Below, piece by piece: positions 9,052 through 17,588 of a DNA stretch of 64,000 nt. The notes under the pieces were generated by a model. The model did no database searches. It was not told the origin of the DNA and saw only the letters and a list, made by a program, of their open reading frames with translations. The DNA is taken from assembly GCA_014138095.1 (NCBI GenBank), contig JACGXE010000019.1, positions 1 to 64,000 of the forward strand, in the 5' to 3' direction. This DNA is from Ochrobactrum sp. RH2CCR150. Lineage in GTDB: Bacteria; Pseudomonadota; Alphaproteobacteria; Rhizobiales; Rhizobiaceae. A program made the translations under genes and the position numbers. The first letter of the stretch is position 1; each line of letters begins with the position of its first letter.

Positions 9052-9870
9052 ATGAACATCTATTTTCAAAAGAGCTTTCAGCGCGGTTTTGGTACCTATC
9101 CGCTTAAGGGAGCGGAATTGCGAAATGCTATGGAAGCAGCATTTGCCGCAGGCTACAGAGCTTTCGATACGGCACAAATGTACGGCAACGAGATGGACAC
9201 GGGGCACGCATTGGCGACGTGTGGCATTGCTCGTGACGAACTGTGTATTACAACAAAGGTACATCCCGAAAATTATTCGGAGGATAAGTTCATCCCCTCG
9301 GTCGAAGCCAGTCTAAAAGCCCTCAGGCTTGATCGTGTCGATGTTCTGCTTTTGCACTGGCCCGACACAGGCGGCGAGATTGCTTCTTCACTGCGCCTGC
9401 TGCAATCAGCACAGTTGCAGGGCCTTGCCCGCTTCGTCGGTGTATCAAATTATACCGCACGTATGATGCATGAGGCCAAAGCGACCATTGAAGTGCCACT
9501 CGTTACCAACCAGGTCGAATTTCATCCTTTGCTGGACCAGAGAAAACTTCTGGCGGCGGCCGAGCAGACAGGCATTCCGCTTTCCTCCTATGCATCAATC
9601 GCCCGCGGTGAAGTGTTCAAGCATAATCTCTTTTCCGAGATTGGCGATAGCTATGATAAATCGCCAGCGCAGATCGCGTTACGCTGGATATTGCAAAAAG
9701 GCATACCGCTGAATACGATGTCGACACGGCCGGAGAATATAACGGCCAATTTCAGCATTATGGATTTTACTTTGTCGTCGATCGATATGAACAGGATCGA
9801 TGCCCTCAACGCCCTCGATTATCGTGTCGTCAAGTCAGGCCAACTGCCTTGGACGCCCGAATGGGACTGA
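9052..9870 (+). CDS. Aldo/keto reductase (2,5-diketo-gluconate reductase-like)
   Basis: 272 residues of the aldo/keto reductase superfamily, shorter than the one at 4250 and of a different branch (DkgA/DkgB-like). The catalytic tetrad is visible as Asp and Tyr in FDTAQMYGNE, Lys in TTKVHPE and His in LLLHWPD; VTNQVEFHP is also typical. It would reduce or oxidise an aldehyde, ketone or sugar carbonyl with NADPH. GGGAGGA lies just before the ATG. It is transcribed alone and divergently from the CoA-transferase operon, with operator site B in its promoter, and ends at a strong hairpin. Confidence 0.85.
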   Translation: MNIYFQKSFQRGFGTYPLKGAELRNAMEAAFAAGYRAFDTAQMYGNEMDTGHALATCGIARDELCITTKVHPENYSEDKFIPSVEASLKALRLDRVDVLLLHWPDTGGEIASSLRLLQSAQLQGLARFVGVSNYTARMMHEAKATIEVPLVTNQVEFHPLLDQRKLLAAAEQTGIPLSSYASIARGEVFKHNLFSEIGDSYDKSPAQIALRWILQKGIPLNTMSTRPENITANFSIMDFTLSSIDMNRIDALNALDYRVVKSGQLPWTPEWD

Positions 9871-9876
9871 CAAAAA

Positions 9877-9897
9877 AAGGCGGCCATTGGCCGCCTT
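9877..9897. terminator. Bidirectional intrinsic terminator
   Basis: Stem AAGGCGGCCA / TGGCCGCCTT with a one-base centre. The A run before it on the plus strand gives a T run after the stem for minus-strand transcription, so it ends the long ABC-importer/dehydrogenase operon as well as the aldo/keto reductase gene. Confidence 0.85.
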
Positions 9898-9918
9898 CCT
9901 ATGAAACTATCGAATCAA

Positions 9919-11517
9919 TCAGGCGTTGCCGCGGATCATGTCGACCGCTTTTTCTGCAATCATTATGGTCGCGGCGTTGGTATTGGAGCCGACCAGACTT
10001 GGCATGATGGAACTGTCGCAGATACGAATGCCGTCAACACCATGCACACGCAGTTGCGGATCGACGACAGACATTGCATCCGTTCCCATCTTACAGGTGC
10101 AAGTGGGGTGATAGGACGTGCGACCATATTGCCGGGCATAAGCGATATAGTCCGCCTGCGTCCTTACATTCTTATCGGGAAAGCGCAGCGCCTTGATGTA
10201 TTTTTGCAGGGACGGCTGATTGAATATCTCCTGGCTGATCTTCACACCCTCGGCGGAAATTTTCAAATCTTCCGGATCAGCGAGATAATTGGGATCGATG
10301 ACCGGCAGATCGCGCGGATCGGCAGAGCGCAAGGCAACCGTTCCACGTGACTTCGGTCGAAGCGTATATGAGTTGAGCGTTATGCCGGAAGCCCCTTTCG
10401 ATACGCTTGGAACTCCAGCTTCCGCTCCTGCGCCGGCAAGGAAATGGAACTGCAGGTCGGGACTGACGCTCTCCTTGTCGCCGTACCAGAATGCACCACC
10501 TTCAACAACATTCGAGGTGATAGGACCTGAATTGAAAAGGGAATACTGAATACCGGCCCACAACATCCAGTGGAGCTTGTTGTATTTATCAAGGCTGTCA
10601 TGATTCTGAAGTTCAGCGACGATATCAACGCCAAAATGATCCTGCAGATTCTCCCCTACGCCCGCGAGGTCCTCTATCACATCAATGCCATGGCTGCGCA
10701 GGGCAGCCGCTGGCCCGATGCCTGATAGCATCATCAGTTTTGGCGTGCCAATCGCACCGGACGTCACAAGCACTTCGCGATCGGCACGCGCTGTCATTCG
10801 CTTATCGTTGATCGCATAATCGACACCGATAGCACGCCGGCCTTCAAAAACGATCCGCAGGACCAATGCGCCGGTGACCAGGGTCAGGTTTGGGCGTTTC
10901 AGGGCCGGCCGCAGATAGCCAACGGCTGCCGAACAGCGGCGGTTATTACGGATCGTCGTCTGATAAACGCCAGCCCCATCCTGGGTTGGCCCGTTGAAGT
11001 CCGGATTATAGGGAATACCGTATTCCTGGCAGCTCTGCACAAATGCACGCGTCATGCGTTGGGGATCAGGAATATTTGAGACTCCGAGCGGCCCATCGGT
11101 CCCATGCCAACCACCCGAAAGGATCGCGTTACCCTCGGAACGAAGGAAATACTTCTGTATATCCTTGAAACTCCAACCCTCAGCGCCTTCTTTTTCCCAA
11201 CGGTCATAATCGCTCGGATGACCGCGTGTAAAAATCTCGGCATTGATGGAAGAACCGCCGCCAAGTACTTTGGCCTGAGCATATGGAATCTCGCGATTGT
11301 TCGCATGTCGTTGAGGCGTAGTCTTGAGCCCCCAGGTCAGAGGACCCGTGGTCATTTTAGCAAAGCCAACCGGCATATGGATGAATGGATGACTGTCCCG
11401 TCCGCCCGCTTCAATAAGACAGACACGTGCAGAAGGATTTTCCGAAAGACGTGCGGCAAGGACGCAGCCGGCACTCCCTCCCCCGACTATCACATAATCA
11501 TAACCTGTCGTCATCAT
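9919..11517 (-). CDS. GMC-family FAD-dependent alcohol dehydrogenase (choline dehydrogenase-like)
   Basis: 532 residues of the glucose-methanol-choline oxidoreductase family. The N-terminal FAD-binding VGGGSAGCVLAARL with LIEAGG downstream, the substrate-domain GGGSSINAEIFTRG loop, a SGAIGTPKLMMLSGIG signature and the C-terminal YHPTCTCKMG and GSNTNAATIMIAE segments are visible. It would oxidise a primary alcohol or polyol to the aldehyde with electrons passing to the respiratory chain. The start overlaps the TGA of the upstream aldehyde dehydrogenase (ATGATGA; ATG at 11517 or 11514). Last gene of the ABC-importer operon; together with the ALDH it could turn a terminal CH2OH into a carboxylate (inference). 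Confidence 0.88.
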   Translation of the reverse strand: MMTTGYDYVIVGGGSAGCVLAARLSENPSARVCLIEAGGRDSHPFIHMPVGFAKMTTGPLTWGLKTTPQRHANNREIPYAQAKVLGGGSSINAEIFTRGHPSDYDRWEKEGAEGWSFKDIQKYFLRSEGNAILSGGWHGTDGPLGVSNIPDPQRMTRAFVQSCQEYGIPYNPDFNGPTQDGAGVYQTTIRNNRRCSAAVGYLRPALKRPNLTLVTGALVLRIVFEGRRAIGVDYAINDKRMTARADREVLVTSGAIGTPKLMMLSGIGPAAALRSHGIDVIEDLAGVGENLQDHFGVDIVAELQNHDSLDKYNKLHWMLWAGIQYSLFNSGPITSNVVEGGAFWYGDKESVSPDLQFHFLAGAGAEAGVPSVSKGASGITLNSYTLRPKSRGTVALRSADPRDLPVIDPNYLADPEDLKISAEGVKISQEIFNQPSLQKYIKALRFPDKNVRTQADYIAYARQYGRTSYHPTCTCKMGTDAMSVVDPQLRVHGVDGIRICDSSIMPSLVGSNTNAATIMIAEKAVDMIRGNA

Positions 11518-13010
11518 GCTACCCAATGCGAGCGTTTGCCTATTTCAAAGTGAACGGACTTGATTTGCGTGTATTCCTCTACGCCATATATCCCGGCCTC
11601 GCGACCCCAACCAGACTGCTTGAAGCCACCAAGTGGCATTTCCGGGCCACCTGCCATGATCGTATTCACCCAGAACCGTCCGGCACGCACGCGCCGCGTT
11701 ACCATAAGCGCCTTGTCGATATTCTTGGTCCAGACACTTGCAGCAAGCCCGTAGACCGTATCATTTGCCATTTGGATCGCATCTTCGAATGTATCAAAAT
11801 GCATAGAACAGAGCACGGGGCCGAAAATCTCATCCCGTACAATCGCCATTTCTCGAGAAACGCCCGAGAAAAGCGTTGGTGCAATATATTGTCCGCAGCC
11901 AAGGTCAAGCGGAGTTCCACCACAAAGAAGCTTGGCACCCTCCGCCCCACCTTTGGCTATGTATTCCAAAATCGTGGCGTTCTGCGCTTCAGTCGTTATT
12001 GCGCCAACCTGGGTATTTTGATCCAGCGGGTCGCCGACGCGGATTTTGGCCATTTTCTCCACGAGCAACTTTTCAAACTCCGCAGCGATCGAACGCTCGA
12101 CGATCAGGCGCGACGAGGAAACACAGCACTGCCCGGTATTGAAGCTTATACCAAATGCCGCGGCATCCGCCGCGTCTTCCAGATCTGCATCGGCAAATAC
12201 AATGATTGGGTTCTTGCCGCCCAGTTCCAGACCGAGTTTCTTGAAATTGGAGTCGGCGGCGGCGTGAACACAGGAACGTCCCACCGCGGTTGAACCGGTG
12301 AAGGAGAGCATGTCCACGTCCGGATGTTCAGCCATAGCCTGGCCAATAATACGTCCGGAGCCGGTAATCACATTAAAGACACCTGCGGGCAGACCGGCTT
12401 CAGCCAGCACTTCGGCCAACAGCAATGTGCTCGCGGACGTCACTTCCGATGGCTTGACGACCGCAGTGCAGCCGGAGGCCAGAATAAACGGCACGCGCTC
12501 ACACAAAATCAGGAACGGAAAATTCCAAGGCGTGATCAGGCCGACAACACCGATGGGCTCGCGCAGCACCATGCCGAAAAGATCGTCACCGAGCGAATTG
12601 AAGCTATCGCCATGTAGAAGCCGCGCCGCTCCGGCACCGACTTCAAAACAGGCAATGCAATTGTCGATTTCTCCACGCGCCTGCGAGATCGGCTTGCCGT
12701 TTTCCAGCGTCTCCCAATAGGCAATCTCATCGCGTCGGCGACGCAGAATCTCCGCTGCCCTCAGAAGCACGCCGCCTCGAGCTGCTCCTGACAAGCCTGA
12801 CCAGCGGCGATCCTCAAAGGCCCGCCTTGCCGCTCCCACGGCTTCATCAAGATGCTCGGTGGTACAACGAACAGTTCGTGTGACCGGCGTCCCGTGACCC
12901 GGCGAAAGTCGCTCGAAGTAATCAGTACCCTCCTTCCACTGCCCATCGATAAAGAAACCGAAATTACGTGCTTCGCGCGGGGGTGAAAGGAATGCGTTAT
13001 TGTGATCCAT
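11514..13010 (-). CDS. Aldehyde dehydrogenase family protein
   Basis: 498 residues, full-length NAD(P)-dependent aldehyde dehydrogenase. The cofactor site TPWNFPF, the FTGSTAVG loop, the general base Glu262 in LELGGK and the catalytic Cys296 in NTGQCC are in place. The C-terminus has PLGGFKQSGWGREAG, the usual oligomerisation region. GGAGG precedes the ATG at 13010. It lies between a Zn alcohol dehydrogenase and a GMC alcohol dehydrogenase, so it probably oxidises the aldehyde made by one of these. The substrate is not identifiable from sequence. Confidence 0.9.
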   Translation of the reverse strand: MDHNNAFLSPPREARNFGFFIDGQWKEGTDYFERLSPGHGTPVTRTVRCTTEHLDEAVGAARRAFEDRRWSGLSGAARGGVLLRAAEILRRRRDEIAYWETLENGKPISQARGEIDNCIACFEVGAGAARLLHGDSFNSLGDDLFGMVLREPIGVVGLITPWNFPFLILCERVPFILASGCTAVVKPSEVTSASTLLLAEVLAEAGLPAGVFNVITGSGRIIGQAMAEHPDVDMLSFTGSTAVGRSCVHAAADSNFKKLGLELGGKNPIIVFADADLEDAADAAAFGISFNTGQCCVSSSRLIVERSIAAEFEKLLVEKMAKIRVGDPLDQNTQVGAITTEAQNATILEYIAKGGAEGAKLLCGGTPLDLGCGQYIAPTLFSGVSREMAIVRDEIFGPVLCSMHFDTFEDAIQMANDTVYGLAASVWTKNIDKALMVTRRVRAGRFWVNTIMAGGPEMPLGGFKQSGWGREAGIYGVEEYTQIKSVHFEIGKRSHWVA

Positions 13011-13030
13011 CGGATACCTCCACTTCGATT

Positions 13031-14065
13031 TTATTGCGCCGCAATAGCGATCTGCGTCTTGAGATGTTGCGGTCGCTGACCAATGGTTTCGAAAGCCTCC
13101 TGGATATCCTCCAGGCTATAGCTTGCATTCGTGAAATTTTCCGTCTGAAAGCGCCCATGCGACAGCAAGGTCAGCGCATCGTGCATATCTGCGCCCATGC
13201 CGGCGACAGAGCCTTTCAGACCGTTCTCCTCAAGTACTGTTCGAAGAATATTGACCGGTATCGCTTCGTCCGGTGCGGTAATGCCGAAGAACGCGACGTG
13301 CCCGCCCCGTCTGATCAGATCAAAAGCTTGCTCGTAGAGTTTACGACTGCCGACGCTTTCAATCACAAAGTCGGCACCGCGTCCGCCCGTCATTTGCAAA
13401 ACCGTCTGGCGAACTTCAGCAGGATCGCTTATGGCGAAATCCGCGCCTGCGGCAAGGGCCATTTGACAGCGCTCCGGTGAAAGATCAACGACGATAATCG
13501 GAGCTGCACCGACCAGCCGCATCATCTGCACATGAAGATTTCCGATTGGGCCGGCGCCGAGCACGACCACTGACTGGCCAAAACTCACGCCCGCCTTGCG
13601 TGCCGCGCGCACCACACAGGCAACCGGCTCGGTCAACGCAAGGATGTCATCGGCTATATTGGTAGATACGGGGATGGCCAGTCGCGCAGGAACCGAAACA
13701 TATTCCGCGAAAGCCCCATTGCGACCAATGCCAAGCTGGGTGACTTCCGCACAGTTAAGCACCTCGTTGCGACGGCACCAGAAACAGGTTCCACAGCCTA
13801 TATTGATATCAACGACGACGCGCGATCCAACCGAAAGATGCTTTACATTGGCACCGCACTCGGCAACCGTTCCACAAAATTCGTGACCTGGAACCAGCGG
13901 CAAACTATCGAAGGCATAATGACCGTTAAAAATATGAATATCGGTTCCGCAAATTCCGGTTCGCGCCACGCGTACAAGCACGTCCTCCGGCCCTATGCGA
14001 GGCACATCGATCTCACGAACCTCAAAACGCCGTGGAGCTGAAAGGAAAGCTGCTTTCATTTTCAT
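13031..14065 (-). CDS. Zinc-dependent medium-chain alcohol dehydrogenase (sorbitol/threonine dehydrogenase-like)
   Basis: 344 residues of the MDR superfamily. Catalytic zinc ligands are Cys39 in GICGTD and His61/Glu62 in GHEF; the structural zinc lobe has Cys91, Cys94, Cys97 and Cys105. A Rossmann VVLGAGPIGNLH binds NAD. The pattern matches polyol or L-threonine 3-dehydrogenase-like enzymes, which oxidise a secondary alcohol to a ketone. AAGGA lies before the ATG at 14065. It sits between the permease and the ALDH gene in an operon started by a sugar-binding protein, so a polyol substrate is plausible. Confidence 0.87.
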   Translation of the reverse strand: MKMKAAFLSAPRRFEVREIDVPRIGPEDVLVRVARTGICGTDIHIFNGHYAFDSLPLVPGHEFCGTVAECGANVKHLSVGSRVVVDINIGCGTCFWCRRNEVLNCAEVTQLGIGRNGAFAEYVSVPARLAIPVSTNIADDILALTEPVACVVRAARKAGVSFGQSVVVLGAGPIGNLHVQMMRLVGAAPIIVVDLSPERCQMALAAGADFAISDPAEVRQTVLQMTGGRGADFVIESVGSRKLYEQAFDLIRRGGHVAFFGITAPDEAIPVNILRTVLEENGLKGSVAGMGADMHDALTLLSHGRFQTENFTNASYSLEDIQEAFETIGQRPQHLKTQIAIAAQ

Positions 14066-14079
14066 GAACTATTCCTTTT

Positions 14080-15021
14080 TTACTTTACCGTGCGCAGTTT
14101 GGCGCGATCGATCGTCAGGGCGATTGCCGCGATAAGCACGATCCCGAACAGCATTTGCTGCTTGGTCGCGTCGATTTCGAAATAGAGCATCGATGCGCGG
14201 ATAACCGCGACGATCAGGGTGCCGACAACAGTGTTGATCACCCCACCAACACCACCCGTAAGCGGCGTACCTCCAACCAGCACAGCGACAATTGCGGGAA
14301 GCAAAAAGCCGTTGGCGATGGTCGGTGCGCCACCGGAGAGCTTGACCGCAAAAAGGAGGCCCGCGACCGCGGCCAAGGCGCCTGATATAGCGAAAGCCAG
14401 AACCTTGAAACGCTTGACATTAAGACCTGAAGCCGCGGCGGCTAGCTCTCCGGCTCCGACCGCCTTAAGCGCACGGCCAAGTGTGGTGCGGCGTTCAATA
14501 AATAGACAGATCGCCACCAATGCCGCCGCGATGAGCAATTCATGCGGCACACCAAAACTACGGCCGATCATCCAGCCGAAAGTTTCGTTACGCTGAATGG
14601 CGTCCATGTTGAGCGCCCGTTGACCGGAGAGCCATTGTGCGATTGAAAACGCAATGCCACCAACAGCGAGCGTCGAAATGAAAGACGGCACATAAAGCCT
14701 TGTCGTTACGAAACCCGAAAGCGCGCCAAGAAGAAAGCCCGACAAAATACAAAGCACGGCCACCCACGGCCCCAGGGATGCAAGGTAAACAGATGCGATG
14801 ACCGTTACCATATTTGCCATCGATTGAGCCGAGAGATCGATGCCGCCAATGTAGATCGCAAAGGTAAGGCCGAGCGCCATGATGAAAAGCGGCACAATAT
14901 CGCCCGCTATACCCAGAAGGTTCGACGGCCGCAAAAAGCCTGGATCAGCGAAACCCACGATCGCGACAAGCACAACCAGGGTAATCCAGGGCAAATGTGG
15001 TTTAAGGCGCTGAATATCCAT
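14080..15021 (-). CDS. Sugar-type ABC transporter permease (RbsC-like)
   Basis: 313 residues, hydrophobic throughout with about eight to ten predicted membrane segments, and the BPD_transp_2 features of the ribose/xylose importer class, such as YIGGIDLSAQSMANM and the C-terminal VLVGGTPLTGGVGG loop that contacts the ATPase. It is the second permease of this importer; the other is at 16545. Two non-identical permeases flanking one double ATPase suggest a heterodimeric channel, unlike RbsC, which is a homodimer. Confidence 0.87.
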   Translation of the reverse strand: MDIQRLKPHLPWITLVVLVAIVGFADPGFLRPSNLLGIAGDIVPLFIMALGLTFAIYIGGIDLSAQSMANMVTVIASVYLASLGPWVAVLCILSGFLLGALSGFVTTRLYVPSFISTLAVGGIAFSIAQWLSGQRALNMDAIQRNETFGWMIGRSFGVPHELLIAAALVAICLFIERRTTLGRALKAVGAGELAAAASGLNVKRFKVLAFAISGALAAVAGLLFAVKLSGGAPTIANGFLLPAIVAVLVGGTPLTGGVGGVINTVVGTLIVAVIRASMLYFEIDATKQQMLFGIVLIAAIALTIDRAKLRTVK

Positions 15022-15028
15022 CTTATCC

Positions 15029-16534
15029 TCAGATCATATAATGCAGCAGATCAAACGGCGTCGGCTTGGAAGCCGGGTCGGCCGAAAAGCATTTCTGGAT
15101 ACGCCCATCCTTGAGAACGACAATGGTGTGCGACAATCCAATCGCTTCTTCCAGCGTATCAGCAACCAAAACGATTCCAACTCCTGCCGCGCTCATCTCA
15201 CGGATCATGTCGTAGACGTCTTCCTTGGCGCCGATGTCGAGACCTCGGGTGGGATGATCGAGAAGCATGATGTCAGAACCGCCGGAACGCCATTTGGCCA
15301 GCACAACCTTTTGTTGATTACCGCCTGAGAGATTGCCACAATCAGCAAACTCGGAATGAGCTTTGATCGACAGCTTCTCGATCCAGCCACGGGCAAGGGC
15401 CCGTTCCTCCGCGACCCGCAGAACGCCACCGCTTGAATGGTTCTTCATTTGTGAAAGGGTCATGTTCTCATAGACATTCATGCCGGACACAATGCCTTCA
15501 ATCTTGCGCTCGCGCGGCACATAGCCAACGCCATTGGCAACTGACTGGCGCGGAGAATAAGCATTCGCCTCCTGCCCTTTGATCCGCAAGCATCCTATTG
15601 ACGGCGTCAACATGCCATAGATTGTCCGAAGGATTGCCTCGCGGCCCGACCCTTCCGTGCCGACCAGACACAGCACCTCGCCGGCATGAAGCTTGAACGA
15701 GATATCGCGGACCCGGCCAGGCAGGCCGACATTCTCCATCTCGACAAGCACATTTGCAGCGTCAAAAGGCTTCTGGAGATGTTCCCGATAATATTGTTTG
15801 TCGACGTTGCGCCCCACCATCTTATGCTGGATTTCTTCGGCGCTCGCGCCACCGCGATCAACAACATCCACGACCTGGCCATCTTTCATGACGTAGATAC
15901 GATCAGAAAGTTCCATCACCTCATCCATACGGTGAGAGACGAATATAAAGGACGCACGCGTTGTCAGTTCTCGTACCAGTTTGAAAAGCAGCCGGACCTC
16001 TTCCTTTGACAAAACCGAGGTGGGTTCGTCGAGCAAAATGACAAGATCGCCAGCGACACGTTCTTCCAGAGTCAGTACCTTAGCCAATTCCACCAACTGA
16101 CGCTGAACGAATGACAGTTTCGACGTGACAAGTGTCGGATCGATATCAAGCTTTACCTTGGCAAGTTGTTGGCTCGCCGCTTTTGCCATCGCCTTCCAGT
16201 TAACGACGCCAAGACGCACAAATTGGCGTTCGTAACCAAGGAAGATATTTTCCATCACAGTGAGGTTCGGGATCAGCGACTGCTCCTGGAACACCATCCC
16301 GATACCCTTTTCCATCGCTTGGCGCGGATTGGCAAAGCGAACGGGGGTTCCATTGATGAGCACCTGTCCTCCGTCCGGTTGATAGGCACCATAAATGACT
16401 TTCATCAAAGTAGATTTACCGGCGCCGTTTTCGCCGACCAATCCGACGATCTCGCCACGCTTGATGTGAAAATTGATACCCTTGAGGGCATGAACGCCTG
16501 GGAATTTCTTGTCGAGGGATTTGAGCTCATACAT
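15029..16534 (-). CDS. Sugar-type ABC transporter ATP-binding protein (RbsA/XylG-like, two domains)
   Basis: 501 residues with two fused nucleotide-binding domains. The first has Walker A GENGAGKST, signature LSFVQRQLVELAK and Walker B ILLDEPTS. The second has GTEGSGREA in place of Walker A (loss of the Lys is usual in this class), LSGGNQQKVVLAKW, and LLDHPTRGLD, where the catalytic Glu after Walker B is replaced by His427, which is unusual. The start is ATG 16534 (MYELKSLDKKFPG); the open frame extends to 16645 inside the upstream permease. It powers import of the substrate bound by the protein at 17589-18698. Confidence 0.88.
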   Translation of the reverse strand: MYELKSLDKKFPGVHALKGINFHIKRGEIVGLVGENGAGKSTLMKVIYGAYQPDGGQVLINGTPVRFANPRQAMEKGIGMVFQEQSLIPNLTVMENIFLGYERQFVRLGVVNWKAMAKAASQQLAKVKLDIDPTLVTSKLSFVQRQLVELAKVLTLEERVAGDLVILLDEPTSVLSKEEVRLLFKLVRELTTRASFIFVSHRMDEVMELSDRIYVMKDGQVVDVVDRGGASAEEIQHKMVGRNVDKQYYREHLQKPFDAANVLVEMENVGLPGRVRDISFKLHAGEVLCLVGTEGSGREAILRTIYGMLTPSIGCLRIKGQEANAYSPRQSVANGVGYVPRERKIEGIVSGMNVYENMTLSQMKNHSSGGVLRVAEERALARGWIEKLSIKAHSEFADCGNLSGGNQQKVVLAKWRSGGSDIMLLDHPTRGLDIGAKEDVYDMIREMSAAGVGIVLVADTLEEAIGLSHTIVVLKDGRIQKCFSADPASKPTPFDLLHYMI

Positions 16535-16544
16535 AGTGCACACC

Positions 16545-17510
16545 TCACTTGACGAAGGAGACCATCTTGCGGTCGGTCGACAGCACAACCGCCACAATAA
16601 CAAGGAGACCGAGCACGCCGTCCTGAATGAAATCGGGAAGGCCAATAACGACCAGTCCGTTGTCTATCACATTGACGATCAACACGCCCACGAGCGCATT
16701 CCACACGCCCCCGATTCCGCCCCAGAGAGCCACACCACCGACCACAACGGAAGTGATGGACACGAACATGAAGTTTGTACCTGTTACCGATTCCGCCTGG
16801 CCTATACGCGCCACGACCAGTATGGCGGCGATGGCATAGAAAATACCAGCAAGCGCAAAGCCCACAATACGGACGCGCTTGACGTTAAGACCCGATGCGT
16901 GAGCAAGATCTTCACCGCCACCGACCGCATAAAAATTGCGCCCCAGCGTGGTATGCGTCTGAATGAACCAGGCCACGAGGAAGAAAAAAGCCGCAACGTA
17001 AACCATCAATGGAAATCCCAGCCAGCGAACGGTGAGCAAGCTTCGAAAAGCGCTATCGCTAACTCTGACGATATCCCCGCCTGTGAGCAGGATCGCGGCC
17101 CCTGTTCCAACGAACCCCATGGCAAGGCTTGCCATAAAAGACGGTATCTTTAGCTTAACATGCACAAGTCCGTTCAATAGGCCTATGAAACCGCCAAGCA
17201 TCAATATTATCGGAAGGGCAATCCATCCGAGACCTGTCGAGGATCCGCCGAAAACAGCGAAGACAAAGGCAAACGAGACCGCTGTCAGTGAAATCGACCC
17301 TTCCATGGAGAGATCGATCGACCCCATTATGATTATGAAAGTCACCCCCACAGCCACCATGAGTGCCGGAGCCGATGCAATGGCAATGCGTGCGAAATTC
17401 CTGACCGAGAAAAATGTGGGATTGAGCGCAGTGAAAAGAATGATAAGAGCTATCAGCACCAAAAGCGGTGCCCACTTGATCAAGGTTTCGCGCGATAGAT
17501 GACGTGCCAC
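16545..17510 (-). CDS. Sugar-type ABC transporter permease (RbsC-like)
   Basis: 321 residues, strongly hydrophobic, with the RbsC-type IIIMGSIDLSMEGSI motif in the first half and the VVVGGVALWGGIGG cytoplasmic loop in the second. It follows the binding-protein gene after a 78-base gap that contains a stem-loop, and is followed within ten bases by the ATPase gene. It forms the transmembrane channel with the permease at 14080-15021. Confidence 0.87.
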   Translation of the reverse strand: MARHLSRETLIKWAPLLVLIALIILFTALNPTFFSVRNFARIAIASAPALMVAVGVTFIIIMGSIDLSMEGSISLTAVSFAFVFAVFGGSSTGLGWIALPIILMLGGFIGLLNGLVHVKLKIPSFMASLAMGFVGTGAAILLTGGDIVRVSDSAFRSLLTVRWLGFPLMVYVAAFFFLVAWFIQTHTTLGRNFYAVGGGEDLAHASGLNVKRVRIVGFALAGIFYAIAAILVVARIGQAESVTGTNFMFVSITSVVVGGVALWGGIGGVWNALVGVLIVNVIDNGLVVIGLPDFIQDGVLGLLVIVAVVLSTDRKMVSFVK

Positions 17511-17552
17511 GTCGGACTACCCTCTTCTTATGAAGTCTGAACTGGGAAAAAT

Positions 17553-17576
17553 GGCGACGGCACTCCGGCCGCCGCC
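17553..17576 (-). terminator. Attenuating stem-loop after the binding-protein gene
   Basis: Stem GGCGACGGC / GCCGCCGCC (one G-T-type mismatch pair) with a six-base loop; on the minus strand it is followed by ATTTTT. Such partial terminators between a binding-protein gene and its permease genes commonly keep binding protein in excess over the membrane parts. Confidence 0.55.
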
Positions 17577-17588
17577 AATCGGCAAAGA

